Shown: positions 9,773-21,851, counted from the stretch's first letter. The stretch: 64,000 nucleotides of DNA from Magnolia sinica (GCF_029962835.1 NC_080588.1:28257501-28321500), one strand, 5' to 3'. Numbers and translations: made by a program. The notes: a model not told the origin generated them from the sequence alone.

Positions 9773-12059
9773 GAGGAAAGAAAGAAGAGAGATCTTGGGT
9801 GATCGTTGCAGTGATTCTCTCCCACAACTCCATGCACCGAATCACCTCCTCGTTACGCTACACAATCTGTTTCGGCTATGATTTGGGTAAGAAAACCTAA
9901 CCCTAGTATCGTCGTAGAGATCCGGATTGATTAATCATCAAACTAGCTAACTTATTTTGTTATTTAGGTGCCCGATGTTTCATTTTTGGGAATGTAGAAT
10001 TTAAACCGAGTCTGAATCAAGTATTCCGACAGAAGGTGCGAACGATAAATGTTTAGGTTATGGTTATCAATGCTTCCAACGTTAACTAATGATTTATGAC
10101 TGACTTGATTGCTACCATATTGACTTAGATACACCGTTTTTGAGATAATATACATGTATGGACTATGTTAAACAAAAGATGCATCTCATGTGTTTGTTGA
10201 AATGTTTGAATGAACATGTAAATATGATGTGTGCTTGCCATGACTACTAATCTAGGATTCATCATTTTCATATGCATGTTGACCTCTTTATACATGGTAA
10301 AATATACGTGGTAACTAACCTAGTTATATATATTTAGTGAAGTATAGCCTAAGTGTTTGATAAATTGTGTGAATGAGAAATTTTTTATGATTTATATTTA
10401 TTAATAGTATTAAGATAGGATTCTCAATTACCTTATTTATATGTATAGTTTCCTTCATGTAATCTTATTTGCATCTATGCGATTTATGGATAAAATGCAA
10501 GTGTTAAGTAATATGATCAATGTGTTTGACGAAATGCTCAAATGAGGAATTTGTTTGGATTGTTTATTAAATGTTAACATGATTATCATATGTGTTTACC
10601 TATTACATCTGAGAAAGATTGGGGCCACAACATAGTCTACGCAATCAGTAATAGTCCTTGTTCGAGTGGCCGAACTAGTCTTGCCACCTTGGGTAACTCG
10701 ACGAATCTGGGTCGGACGACGATTGTTGACAGTGGTTAGGCCATGAGGGGTGCTTATGTGCTCCATGTCGATTAAGTCAGTGTGTGCCCGTACCAATCGA
10801 ACTTACCTAATGAACCAATTAGCCTATTGTGTGTTTACCATGCATGGACACCACTGCTTAAATCTAAGGTACCCCTCACCAATGTAAAGGCCTACTTTAA
10901 CCATGGTACCATGATCCAATAAGACTCATGAGCCGGACATGGTGGTATGGGACACCGTGTTCGAGCTGTCGGCCTACGCTAGGGTGACAAACCTCCCCGT
11001 AGTAACCAAAGAGCAACTAAGACTCGTGAGCTAGGTATGGTAGTATGGGACATCGTGTTCATGCTATCGGCCTACACTGAGGTGACAAGCCTCCCCGTAG
11101 TGATCGCGAGTATAAAATTTTGAATTTGCCTATCGACTACTTTCATTAGGAGTGATGCCCTACAACTTGCCTATCGTATGTGATTAACTAGGATTGACGA
11201 CCCTAGATGGATCCTTCGGTTCGGGTTAATGATATAAAGGGAGGTACCTTAGCTTTCCGAACCTGCTGTATGAATAAGCTTAATTAAGTACTCGGCTAAC
11301 ATGACTAAGCATCGCATTTCATTAGTTAGGATGTGCTTTTTGCGATGAAGTTGCACTGTTTTGAGGGAGTGCTGTCATATACAAAATTGGTTGTCGAAGT
11401 CGCTTTTTGAGGGATCTTTGATGCGAGGGCATACATCATTACTTTCACTCCATCCCTACATTAACAAGAGTAGTTAGGAAGTGATTGTTAAGTTATTTTA
11501 TCATTACTACTTGATTGACTTGATAACATGTTAACCTTTGCCTTATAGTACCACTGAGTTAATCACTCACTCCCACCCTGGGACGATGTTTTAAAACATC
11601 AACCAAACTTTGGTTTAAATGTAGGTATTGATGAAGTCTATGTGACGGAGCAGGACCTCATGGATGAGGAGGAAGAGTTCTCCTACTTTCAGCTCTCGGG
11701 CGGGTCTATGTAGACCTCGTGTCGATATGTAGGGACTACAAGGATATTTGGCTTAGTTGAACATCTTACATTTCCACATTTTATATATTCTGAAACAAAA
11801 CATGTATATATTCAGCCTGGTTACATACTCATACTCTAGAGGTTGTGAAACACTTACACATTTAAATATATATGCTTCAAACTTCTGCTTACTTAATTTA
11901 ATTATATCCGGAGTATGATATGTTGTTTTGGTATAACCCCACTCATGTTTAACTCATTAATATGGATGAAATCAAAGCATCATTGTCCATATTGCATAAG
12001 TGATGTGCTGGATCTCGAGAGTAGAGCTTTGCTCGACCCTCAAATTTTAGGGCATTACA
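8722..12059 (+). mobile_element. Solo LTR, family B, 3338 bp, TSD CCGGA
   Basis: Begins TGTAACACCC and ends GGGCATTACA. It is flanked by the identical 5-bp duplication CCGGA at 8717-8721 and 12060-12064, and the interrupted Gypsy T coding region continues on either side. No internal region or second LTR is present, so this is a solo LTR left by LTR-LTR recombination. It contains a conserved promoter block at 9640-9770 and the two 'GGTGGTATGGGACACCGTG' type repeats near 10940 and 11040. No coding capacity is recognised. Confidence 0.92.
9665..9765 (+). promoter_or_regulatory. TATA box and (GA)n leader of the solo B LTR
   Basis: TATATATAG at 9665-9673 is followed by a short C/T-rich leader, 'AAACCCTAAGG' and a perfect (GA)n run at 9727-9765. 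The same order is seen near 46266 in the other complete B LTR. The GA run would lie in the transcribed leader. Confidence 0.6.
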
Positions 12060-12064
12060 CCGGA

Positions 12065-13429
12065 GCTCAGGGATCTATCTGGTCAGTCATTCCCTTAACC
12101 ATCGAAGCAGCTAGCGAGCCATCCAAGGTTGTTAGTTAAAAAGATGCCAATGTAAGTAGCACTTGGCACCCTAAATTGGGTCAAGATCAGTCGTGGTTTG
12201 CCTTCTCAGGATCCCTTGGAAACCAAAATCTCGAAAAAATAAAAAAGAACTTTCAAAATCCAAAAACATTAGATAACCTTTCAAAACCCGCATGCAATAA
12301 TGTGTCAAGTTTGTCTGTCATAGCACCTGATGTAAAAGTTGACTCATACGACTTCGACTTCGACATCGAGTTAGACTTCGAACTCATGGGTCTTGACAAA
12401 GTTAAGGATCAGGAAGATGATGACCTAGCTTCGAAACTAGAGGACCTCCTCAAAAAGTTTAAAGCCAATGTTAATGTTACCGCAGACGACTTTGAAATTG
12501 TAAACCTAGGGACTCATGAAATTCCTCTGGAAGTATGCATCGAGAAATACCTACCTCTATAGTACAAGTAGAAAATGATAGACTTCTTGACTCCAAGGTT
12601 GTCCAACATTGTGTTATCCTATGAAGATATGCCTAGGCTCGATGAAGAGCTAGTTATACACGATCTATCGACAAAACCATAAATGAAGCCGGTTAAGTAG
12701 AAGCTAAGAAGAATGAATCCAAAATGAGCCTTGAAGGTCTAAGAAGAAGTTATCAAATAATATAACACAGGATTTTTGGTAGTCACCAACTACCATGAAT
12801 GGCTTAACAACATCATGTCAGTGCCAAAGAAAGATGGTAAGGTCCGAATGTGCATCAACTTCTAAGACTTCAACAAAGCCAGTCCTAAAGATGACTTCCC
12901 TCTGCCACACATTAACACTCTCATTGATAACACTGTGGGCCATAAGATCTTCTCATTTATGGAAGGTTTCTCCAAATACAATTAGATCAAGATGGTTGTA
13001 GAAGACCACGAAAAGACATCGTTTATCATGCCATGGGGAACACTCTACAACAAGGTTATGCCATTCGGTCCAAAGAATGCAAGAGCCATATATCAGCGGA
13101 CAATAACAATCTTGTTCCATGACATGATGAACAAGGATCTGGAGGTTTATGTGGACGACATGATCGTCAAATTTCGCATGATTGAAGACACATTGAAGAC
13201 TTGAAGAAGTTGTTCGACAGGTTAAAAAGTTCAAGCTCGGCCTTAACCCATAATAATGCGTCTTCGGTGCAATTAGAGGTAAACTTCTCAACTTCATGTA
13301 AGCAAGGAAGGCATCAAGGTCGATGAAACAAAGACAAGAGCCATCATCCAAATGCCTCCTCCAAGGACTGAAAAAGAAATATGGGGTTTTCACTCCAAGA
13401 TCTAGTACATCAGCCGCTTCATTGCGCAA
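12065..13429 (+). pseudogene. Gypsy element T, segment 3: acidic spacer and reverse transcriptase
   Basis: Segment 12176-12562 is an open stretch of 128 codons, acidic in its second half, leading into 'EIVNLGTHE', the usual run-up to RT in this lineage. RT motifs follow in order: 'VPKKDGKVRMC' (about 12820), 'SPKDDFPLPHI' (12889), 'HEKTSFIMPWG' (13010), 'VMPFGPKNA' (13053), and the catalytic Y-V-D-D at 13148-13159. The end, 'PPPRTEKE' then 'ISRFIAQ' at 13350-13429, starts the RT-RNase H connection. Stops at former Arg and Gln codons (for example YN-stop-IK) show decay. The reading resumes at 27856 after element C. Confidence 0.9.
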
Positions 13430-14684
13430 TATTGAGGGTCAAATATTGCATATTAGACCCCAATTATCATATGGTTTTAAGAACATGATAATGTTTAATG
13501 TCTTTTTTTAATCGTGTTTTTTGTTACAAGGTGAATTTAGGAGCTTGGACTTAAAAGAGTGCTAAAAGCTTAGATTTAATGCTTAGAAATCACTAAGGCA
13601 AGGGACAAACCCCAGGGGACCGAGATCGAAGAATTTACACGCCAGAGATCCATGAAAATCAAGCAAATCAGGCTAAAGAGGCTCGAAAATCGTCCAGAAT
13701 AGAAGATCACAGGGTTCCCACCATCTGTTTGGCTCGAAACATTATCTGGTCCGAGAACCCTAAATTAACCATACACGTCAAATTTCAGCCATTGGATCCT
13801 TGTGGAAGTGGCCCAACGAACAGATCAGCCACTAAATCTCTAATTTAGGGCCCACCTGATATCTAGATATGCTTCAATTTTGGTCACAGCCCCTTAAATG
13901 AGGTGAAAAAATGGATAGACGAAGCGGATTTCTCATATACATCGTAGTGGACCCCACCTAGGATCGTGCAAGTGCACATTGCGATGCACTCCTGCCGTGC
14001 ACTGGACGGTCAGCCCGGTCAAAGCCGGGCTGACCCGACTTCTTTCCCAAAATAATCTAGCGGACACACTGCATCCAGCCGATGTGTGTTATAGGCCACC
14101 ATCAGGGCCCATACATTAGATCGAAACCGTCCATCTACTCCTAGGGGTGGATACAACCCCATCCGTGTTGAGCTTTTAACCCCATGCACACATACACACG
14201 TGGATCACCAAAAAATGCAGGATGAATAGCGAGTTGATTTGATACAGTATACCACACCAAAACTCGACCAAAACCACTCATTTCCAACTGAAATTTCTCC
14301 AGGAATCCAATGAATGGGGTAGATTTCGCCGAAAACATCACTATGGGGCCGATCGAGCATCACAGCGTAGGAATTTCTGCAAGAAATGCACGTCTGATTT
14401 TTTTTAGACGTTGCGGGGTGTTGTGGGCCACCGTTTGTGGTCGGTTGGATGATCTGAACCGTCCAGAATTTTTAGAGGGGGGTCTTTACCCAATCATGGA
14501 GCCAAAATAGGTTTCTTAGACGTCCATCGGTCAAAAATTTTGTTCAAATGCAAGTGAGTTGCATTTTCGCTATTGTTACGCACATAGCTGCGTAAGAAAC
14601 TACCGCCGACCTTCTCCACCAACTTCCAATCCTCTAAACTGCCCCTGGGGCCCATAAAAGGGAGAGAAGGACATGGGAGCAAAG

Positions 14685-14727
<43 letters not shown>

Positions 14728-15556
14728 GAGCAGCCGTTTCCAAAAGAGTTCTTCCTTCCCTATTTTTGGTTCTTGTTTATTTATGTTTTTCTAAGAGATT
14801 TTAGGCTAGTCATGTTTGCGATAGGCCAAACCTCTTAGCTAGGGCTAAGAGGTGAAGCATGTAATGAGATGGGAGATTTTTCTTTATACCGTTTGATTCA
14901 TATTTCAACTGAACTGATTTTGATTCTAATTTGATTTTAAAGAATGCCTTTAGTTTTTAATGGTTTGTTGTGACTTAAATTACAATGGATCTATGATAGC
15001 TTTGGGTATATTCTTTGCATTAGTGAGATTGTGAAGATGGGAAGCCCTGTTGTTCACCATCATCTCACGGGCATGGTTGGATGACGGAACTCTTCCTAAC
15101 GTTCATAACTCTCTCAGATTGGATGTGAATTGGCTAAATTTTGTTGTTTGCTTTGTCTCATGTGCATAGTTTTGTAATGGAATCAATTCTAATTCTTATA
15201 CCTCTCATCTCTTGAAAACTAGATCAAAGGAAGTTCATAGATTGGTTTTTAATGAAATATCTTTCAACTGGATGAAGATAGGACTCTAAATCCAGTTGTG
15301 TTCTTGAATTGAGCATAGATCTCCCTGATCTCTACAAGTGGATCCTTGGCACCCTAGTTTCCCACCTTTAAATTTTACAAGTTTTAGTTTAAGATTTCAC
15401 CATTATTCCATTGAAATTTTCAGATTTAGATTACATCTTCGTCTAGTACTAGCTCTAGTTACTTTCAGATTACGTACAAGGTTTAGTCCTTGTGATTCAA
15501 CCTCGGTCTTACCGAGATTATTACTATATTGCAACCCTATACTTGGGGTGTGAACA
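13430..15556 (+). mobile_element. 5' LTR of element C (2127 bp)
   Basis: Starts TATTGAGGG (TGTTGAGGG in the other copies, so the TG end has mutated) and ends GGGGTGTGAACA. It aligns along its length with 25728-27855 and with the solo copy 30486-32615. The first half carries a miniature-element-like module (about 14305-14400: GGGGTAGATTTC, GGGGCC, CAGCGTAGGAATTT). The promoter lies at 14653. The second half is a conserved untranslated stretch present in all copies. Confidence 0.92.
14653..14723 (+). promoter_or_regulatory. TATA box and (GA)n of element C 5' LTR
   Basis: CATAAAAG at 14653-14660 is followed by a GAGAGAAGG stretch and (GA)n at 14687-14723. The same arrangement occurs at 23028 (CTATAAAAG), 26923 (CATAAAAG) and 31704 (TATAAAA) in the other family C LTRs, which makes it a credible core promoter with a GA-rich leader. 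Confidence 0.65.
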
Positions 15557-15562
15557 AGTTTT

Positions 15563-15580
15563 TGGCACCATTGTCGAGGA
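15563..15580 (+). promoter_or_regulatory. Primer binding site (tRNA-Asp type) of element C
   Basis: TGGCACCATTGTCGAGGA begins six bases after the LTR end. It matches the complement of the plant tRNA-Asp 3' end as I recall it, with four differences, all transitions typical of methylated-DNA decay. Athila-type Gypsy elements use this primer. The same PBS is present in reverse at 54913-54931. Confidence 0.75.
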
Positions 15581-16140
15581 CTGATGGTTGTGTTTTTCTG
15601 AAATTGACTAGTTTTAAAATTAGGTTAAGATTAGGGTTTTCTAACTTAGGTTTAAGTTTTCTATTTAACTTTCTTTTTTAAGAAACTAACCTAACTTTCT
15701 AATTTTGTAGGACTCTGAGATAGACTTTCTAAATTGGTAATCTCTTTCTAATTCTTCTATTTTTCTATTTTTTTAGGATTAGGGTTTTATTTTTCTATTT
15801 TTAGAAATTTTCTAATTCTAGGATTTTCTTTTTAGAAACTTTCTTTTTAACTTTAGGTTTAGAACTTTCCTAATTATTTTTAGAAACTTTCTATTTTTGG
15901 TTCTAGAAATTTTTCCTTTTTAGAAACTAGTTTACTTTCTATTTCTATTTTAGGAACTTTCTAACTTTAGAATTTCTATTTTTAGAAACTAATTTCTTTT
16001 GCTTTCTTTTGCAGGATCTTAACATAGGAACTTCTAATTTGGTAACTTCCTTCTAACTTCTCCTCCTCTTACTTTCCATACTGTTGTAGGATCTTTTCTT
16101 TTATTTTTCTTAGGATTAGATTCAGAGTTAGGGTTTCACC
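15581..16140 (+). other. T-rich leader of element C
   Basis: Non-coding leader of about 560 bp dominated by repeated 'TTTCTATTTTTAGAAACT' variants. Such pyrimidine-rich leaders between PBS and gag are usual in Athila-type elements. It ends just before an ATG at 16141. Confidence 0.6.
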
Positions 16141-17868
16141 ATGGAAGAGCGGGTACATCAATATGCTGAGATGAATAAGAGATATTGGGGAGGGATGTAT
16201 AATGATTATGATGGAATTCAACCTATATCTCAAGATCTTTCTGAAACCATCATCGAGAACTGACTAGAATATTATGCTCCATTGGTTAAGAAGTCCTTAC
16301 GCGATCATAATTATGGGAATGAGGACTATTATCAACTATCATATTCTCCCACCTATGATCCGTATGACTATAACTAGTGGAAACATCAAAATTGGGAAGA
16401 TAAACCAACAACATATTATAATGATTATTCTCTTGGATCCCCTACCTTTAAGATCCAACCAGAAATGATCCAAGAGGATTTATTGCAGCGTAACATGGAC
16501 TGTCTTACGGAAATAAGAAGTGCTTAATTTGCGCATTGATAAGATAGTGGAGGCGAGTTCACCCCAGCCTCAACCCAATTTAATTCTTCATTCACAACTC
16601 CCTACCTATGATCAAGATTCGGAAGTTGAATCATTAATGCATTATAGTGATAATTCTCTTGGGTCCTCTACCTTTGAAATTCAATAAGAAATAATCTAAG
16701 AGAATTTACTTCAAAATTTCTTCCAAACTCTAGAGCTTAGCCAACAAAATACACTCCAAAGATTGCAAGAACTTAGAAAAGATATTCAACAGTGGAGTTC
16801 ACGTGAGGCGATTGTGGAGAACTCTAGAATTTGGAATGAGGAACTGGATTCTGTTAATAAGTATATGGTTCAATTTCTCGATGACTATTCAAAAGAATGG
16901 TCAAGAGACATGGGTGTCTTTCAAATATGATGATAGTGACACACTTCACTCACATGACACACATGATTTCAATGACGAGGTAAAAGTTAGTTTATTTGAA
17001 CCTCAACCCAATTTAGAAAGAGAATGTGAGGAAAGCGACCCCATCCCAAGTGTATACTGCACTAAATTAGATGATGATAAGTATTGGGATAAGATTCATG
17101 AGAGCACAACCCAAGATTCACTAGAATCAACTTCAAGTGATCATGAGGTGCATGAAGTCATCGGTCATAATGATCTACTCCACTCATCTGACATGTCTGA
17201 TTTAAATGTGGAGGATGAGCCCCTTACGACTAACCCTTCTAACTCTTGTGAGACATATTTGGACCACTCGCCTGAATTGAATGATGATATGATTCGAGAG
17301 ATGAATAAGCCGCTTGATATGACTCTGGAATTTGAAACCACTCAGTTGAGGCCACCATCTAAGTTGTAAACTTTTGATGATTCAATACCTCTATTAAGTA
17401 GCTTCAATGAACAAAGCCATCACATTAATACTGCTTCTATTGACCCTCAATCTGTCTGTGCAGGGCTGGAGCAAGAGAGCATACCTCCATCTCCTTTTAA
17501 AGACGATGGAGTCCTTGAGCATCTCATTACAAATTTCAATGTGAAAAATGCGTCACTCTCAGCTGAATTTTTCAACTCTTCGGACGATTGCTTGGCACAC
17601 TTTGTAGATTCAAATGATCCTATGATAGTGGATACCTTGTAGGACAATACCTCGGTAGTTGTCACGGACCGAAAAAACCCATACTCTGAAATCCTTCCCT
17701 CCATAGATCCTGAATGCTTACCATTAAAGGAGGAGCTAAAAATTGAACCGAAGTCTGAAACTTCATAATGTGTCGAGACTACATCACTTTCTGAGACTTT
17801 TTCTAAATTTCATCTATGTGTAGTCTCTAATTCACCATGGGGTACTAACTCTAAAACTTTTTTATCAT
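16141..17868 (+). pseudogene. Decayed coding region of element C, unrecognised acidic protein
   Basis: I do not recognise this protein. From ATG 16141 one frame (stops at 16261, 16377 and later) gives a Tyr/Asn/Asp-rich N-terminal part. It contains two versions of a motif, 'YNDYSLGSPTFKIQPEMI' and 'YSDNSLGSSTFEIQ', about 80 codons apart, then a Gln/Leu-rich stretch ('LSQQNTLQRLQELRKDI', about 16740) that could form a coiled coil. A frameshift near 16900 leads into the frame 16803-17868, an acidic Ser/Asp/Glu-rich C-terminal part interrupted by stops at 17367, 17640 and 17766. No zinc knuckle, protease or RT motif is seen. It stands where gag would be and could be a replacement for gag or a captured coding sequence. 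Confidence 0.55.
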
Positions 17869-18391
17869 AGGTGAATCATATATACTTTGGATACCTCAGG
17901 AGATTAAAAGGAAACCTTATGCTGAGGTACATAAGTTTCCCTAGAAATTCATGCTCCAGGCCAGAGAGGAACCTTGTGGCATGACTAAGGCCCCGTTTGT
18001 TAAATCTGAAGTCTAAAGCCCGAATCTGAAATCTGAAGCTGAATCTGAAATCTGAAGCCTAAATCTGAAATCTAAAGTCAAAAAACTTGTTTGATAATTA
18101 TGGCTGAAGTCTGAAAATTAAGTACTGAATTTGAAACAATCTATTTGTTAACAAACATTTGAAATGTCTGAAATATGTTAATTTGACACATTTGCCCCAA
18201 TCTCCTGGTTGGAAATGTTAAACCGTTCTTACAACTCAGAGCTCAATGATCGTCAGCGTTATATAGCTATTGTTTCCTCTCGTGTGGCCCACTCGAGACT
18301 TGGATCCACCTCTTTTTTGTTGCTTGTACTAAAATTAGCTTGCAAAACAAATGAACGGAGTATATTTCCTAAAAACATGGTGGTGGGCCCC

Positions 18392-19423
18392 ATGAATATT
18401 AGCATGATTCAAAACTTCAGTGGCCCCACGAATATTTTAACTGTGGACGTTTAGTTATCACGTTTTCAGCCCACCTGAGCATTGGATGCGGTTCATCTTT
18501 GGCCTCATGTCCTAAAATGAACTCACAAAATGGATGGACGATGAGGATTTCTCACAAACATCCCGGTGGCCCCACCTGCGTTCCCAGCGCAGGAACTCCC
18601 CGCGGAAAGCTTTCGCAGGGGATCCGCGTCCTAGACTGGACGGAAACGGATTGGCTACTCCCCCTGCCACCGTGGTCGGTGCTCTGTTAGCCCCTCTATG
18701 ATGTATGTGTTTCATTCATTCCGTTCATCCATTTTTACAGATCATTCTAGTGATTCACCCCAAAAATTTGAGGGATATAAATCTCAGGTGGACCACACCA
18801 TAGGAAAACAATAATGATTGGATATGCATCATTAAAATCCTCTTAAAGCCCACTGTACTGTTTATTTGAAATCCAATCTTTTTATTAGGTCATACAAGCC
18901 CAGATGAAGGGAAAAAACAAAGATCAGCTTGATCCAAAATTTTTATGGCCCCCAAAAGGTTTTTAATGGTCGACGCTCATTCAACACTGTTTCCTGTAAT
19001 GTGGCCCACTTGAGATTTGATACATCTAATTTTTTGTCCCATAAATGAAATGATCTGAAAAAATAGATGGATGGGATGGATGAAACACATACATCATGGT
19101 AGGGCCCACAGAGCACCGACCACAACCACTCCGGTGGCAGTGAGAGTAGCCAATCCGGTGGCAATGGGAGTAGCCACTAGCGCGGATTTCCTGCGAAAGA
19201 CTTTCGCACCAAGTTCCTGCGCTGGGAACCTAGGTGGGGCCCACTGTGATGTTTGTGAGAAATCCTACCCGTCCATCTATTTTTTGAGTTTATTTTAAGA
19301 TATGATGTCAAAAATGAACCGTTTCCGAAGCTCAACTGGGCTGAAAACTTGATAATTAAATATCTACAGTTGAAATATCTGTGGGCCAAAGAAGTTTTGA
19401 ATAATGCTAATATTTGTGATTTC
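18392..19423. repeat. Large foldback: two long inverted arms around a loop
   Basis: The left arm (18392 to about 18745) pairs with the right arm (about 19046-19423). Matching landmarks are GAATATTAGCATGATTC with its reverse complement near 19410, 'TTTTCAGCCCACC' with 'CTGGGCTGAAAA' near 19340, CCCAGCGCAGGAAC (18586) with GTTCCTGCGCTGGG (19212), and the inner CGGTGCTCTGT (18675) with ACAGAGCACCG (19110). These are the arms of Mutator-like/foldback miniature elements, possibly one inside another. No protein is encoded. Confidence 0.75.
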
Positions 19424-19700
19424 AGTTCATACTAGTAGGAATGAAGTTATTAATGGCATGGATGACATGTAAACATCACTGTCGAACCCAAGTAGGTTTC
19501 AACGGTATGAATTTTCCTAACCACATTTTCCTTTAGCATGGCCCACTTGAGATTTAGATACGGTTCATTTTTGGCATCATGTATTTAAATGAACTCACAA
19601 AACTAATGGACGGGTAGGATTTCTCACAAACATCACAGTGGGCCCTATCTGAGTTCCCAGCGCTTTGGCAGGGAATCCGCGTCCGTGCCGTGTTTAACAA

Positions 19701-20100
19701 GGACGCGGACTGCGTACTACCCCCGCCTGTCCCTGGCTCCAAACGGGCAGTTCTGTGGGCGGGCCCATGGTGATGTATCTGTACATCCAAACCATAAATC
19801 CCTTTTCTCAGATTATTTTAAGGCATGAACACAAAAATGAGGCAGATACAACGCTCAAGTGGACCACACCAAATAATAATCTTGGTTGCATTAAAATGCA
19901 CCAGTTGCATTAAATGCAAGAGTCATCTGTGATGTGGTCCATTTGATCGTTGGATCTACCTCATTTTTGTTTTGATGCCTTAAAATAATATGAGAAAAGG
20001 GATAGAGGGTTTGGATTTACAAATAAATCACGGTGGACCCACCCACGGAACTGCCCATTCGGAGCTAGGGACGGGCGGCGGTATTACGCAATCCACGTCC
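19701..20100. mobile_element. Mutator-like MITE, 400 bp
   Basis: Left end GGACGCGGACTGCGTACTAC and right end (reverse complement) GGACGTGGATTGCGTAATAC form long terminal inverted repeats of the same family as the element at 56402-56925. Possible 9-bp TSD copies GTTTAACAA (19692-19700) and CTTGCACAA (20101-20109) match at six positions only. The right half of this element, from 19967, is part of the region duplicated at 23838. Confidence 0.75.
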
Positions 20101-20690
20101 CTTGCACAAACAGTTCAAAGAGATCAAAGTTACATGGCCCACTGTGATGTTTTTTTTACCATCCAACCTATTCATTAGGTCACGTGGACTTGGATGAAGT
20201 GAAAACACAAATATCAGCTTGATCTGAAACTTCTCCAGCTCTCAAGAAGTTTTTAATGGTGGACGTTCAATCCCCACCTTATGGTCCAATTAATCATTGG
20301 ACCTGCTTCTTTTATTGGATCACATCTTAAATTATTTGAAAAAGTTGATGGACAGTATGGATCAAACACATAAATCATGGTGGGGCATAAAGAACTTTCA
20401 CAAGCTAAAGGTTGATTTTGTATTGCGCAAACAAATGGAAAGATAAATTTTCCGTAATAACTTGAAAAGGGATACTTTTGGAAGCAATAAATTTTTGTTT
20501 TATGAAAAATCACGGAGCGCATTCTGCGTTCACCATTAAGCCAGATTCCTATCACGGAAAGAATTCAGTGAAAAACCACTTAGCGCTTTCCCTCTTCCGC
20601 GTTAACAACGCATTAACAAACACCACTAAATACAGAAAATTTTCTCCATTCCGCGTTAAGTGCAAAAATTAAGCGTTAACAAACATGACT

Positions 20691-21851
20691 TAGTAGATTT
20701 TCCTCTACTTGCATAAGACTGTTAATTTACTTTATGTCGTTCTAGGATAGTCGGCTTTATGTCGTTGGGTTAGTTTGCTTTCTAAGTTGTTTTAGGATAG
20801 GTTGCTTTTATTGGTTTCACTCTTGTGCTGACCCGCTCTCACGCTGATATCTCTTTGGAAAGGCCGTTCAATTTTCTCGTCAGATACTATCTTTCCATCA
20901 GTTCTCTTTTACTTTCGTTCTCCCATGTGCATTGTATGCTTATTTATTTTTCATTGATGATGATGTAGATTTTAGGTTGGGGATGGGAGATTAGGTTACC
21001 TAATCAGTGTTTCTCAGTCTTGAGCAAAAATTGTAAAAAAAAAATTGAATTTTTTTTGACAATTTTGTGAATTTGGGTGATTTTGAAGGCCATTCTTAAT
21101 TTAGAAACATAAGATACTTAATGTTGGTGAATTATGACTCTTGGATTTAGTTATCTATTAGATTTCACAATTAGGTTCAAACTATTAATCCACAATTAGA
21201 GGTTTTAAACATTGCTTGAGTCATGATTTCACATGTCACATCTAGCTCACACATTAAGGTTTTAATTTGATATTGAATTGTTAACTTGGTGATCATTAAG
21301 CATGGAAGGAACCAACCTCGGAAATTTGTCCATCATGTTCAATAAGAAGAATTGAAGAAAAAAAAAAGAATACCCAGTAAGAAAAAAAAAACAGTTGTTG
21401 TCGAAAAGAACTACTTATTAAAGATCTTTATAAAGATTAATATAGCGTGAAAGCCATCGATAGAAAATCAAAAGCTGAAAGAATGAAAAGTTGAACAGTA
21501 AGGTAAGTTTTGGTTTAGGTTATGGTTATCCTAAATACTCTTGTGATTATCAATGTTATCATGAAAATTGAGAATTGAATCCTTAATTGTGATAAGTCAA
21601 GCTTACACCATACACCCATGGAACTCAATGTTTAGAATTGTTCTAATCAATGGATTACTACTTTGAACTTGACCATAAAGTTTGTTGTGCGCTTGAGTCT
21701 AGGAGAAAGTATGCGAATATTGATGTATCTTAGAATTCTCGTACCTAGATTGTTTTTCAAAAATCAATCGAGTTTATAAAATTATCCTGTGATTTTCAAC
21801 TTATTTTTCGCATACTTTGCTCGGGACTAGTAAAATGCTGGTTGGGGATTG
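20691..21851 (+). other. 3' UTR and polypurine tract of element C, first copy
   Basis: Non-coding, A+T-rich, with 'TTTCGCATACTTTGCTCGGGACTAG' followed by the purine-rich GGTTGGGGATTG immediately before the LTR (21840-21851). This order is typical of Athila-type 3' ends and primes plus-strand DNA synthesis. The frames here are short and have no recognisable protein. Confidence 0.7.

Larger units (their letters stand above)
17989..20690. mobile_element. PIF/Harbinger-like non-autonomous element, 2.7 kb
   Basis: Left end GGCCCCGTTTGTTAA follows TAA at 17986-17988. The right end, best seen in the duplicated copy, is TTAACAAACATGGCC at 24547-24561 followed by TAA at 24562-24564 (TAG after 20690 in this copy). 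GGCC...TTTGTTA ends with a 3-bp TAA duplication fit the PIF/Harbinger superfamily. Subterminal repeats are strong: 'AATCTGAAATCTGAAG' variants over 18003-18120 on the left and 'GCGTTAAC' variants over 20535-20680 on the right. No transposase was found. The interior holds several foldback miniature elements. Confidence 0.65.

Noticed and set aside
8722..12059. Full B element with two LTRs
   Set aside because: The matching TSD lies directly at both ends of one LTR; no internal sequence or second LTR is present.
13970..14050. Possible tRNA or hairpin RNA ('GGTCAGCCCGGTCAAAGCCGGGCTGACC' type block)
   Set aside because: A short palindromic GC-rich block in LTR C only (also at 26285); no cloverleaf or A/B boxes could be assembled.
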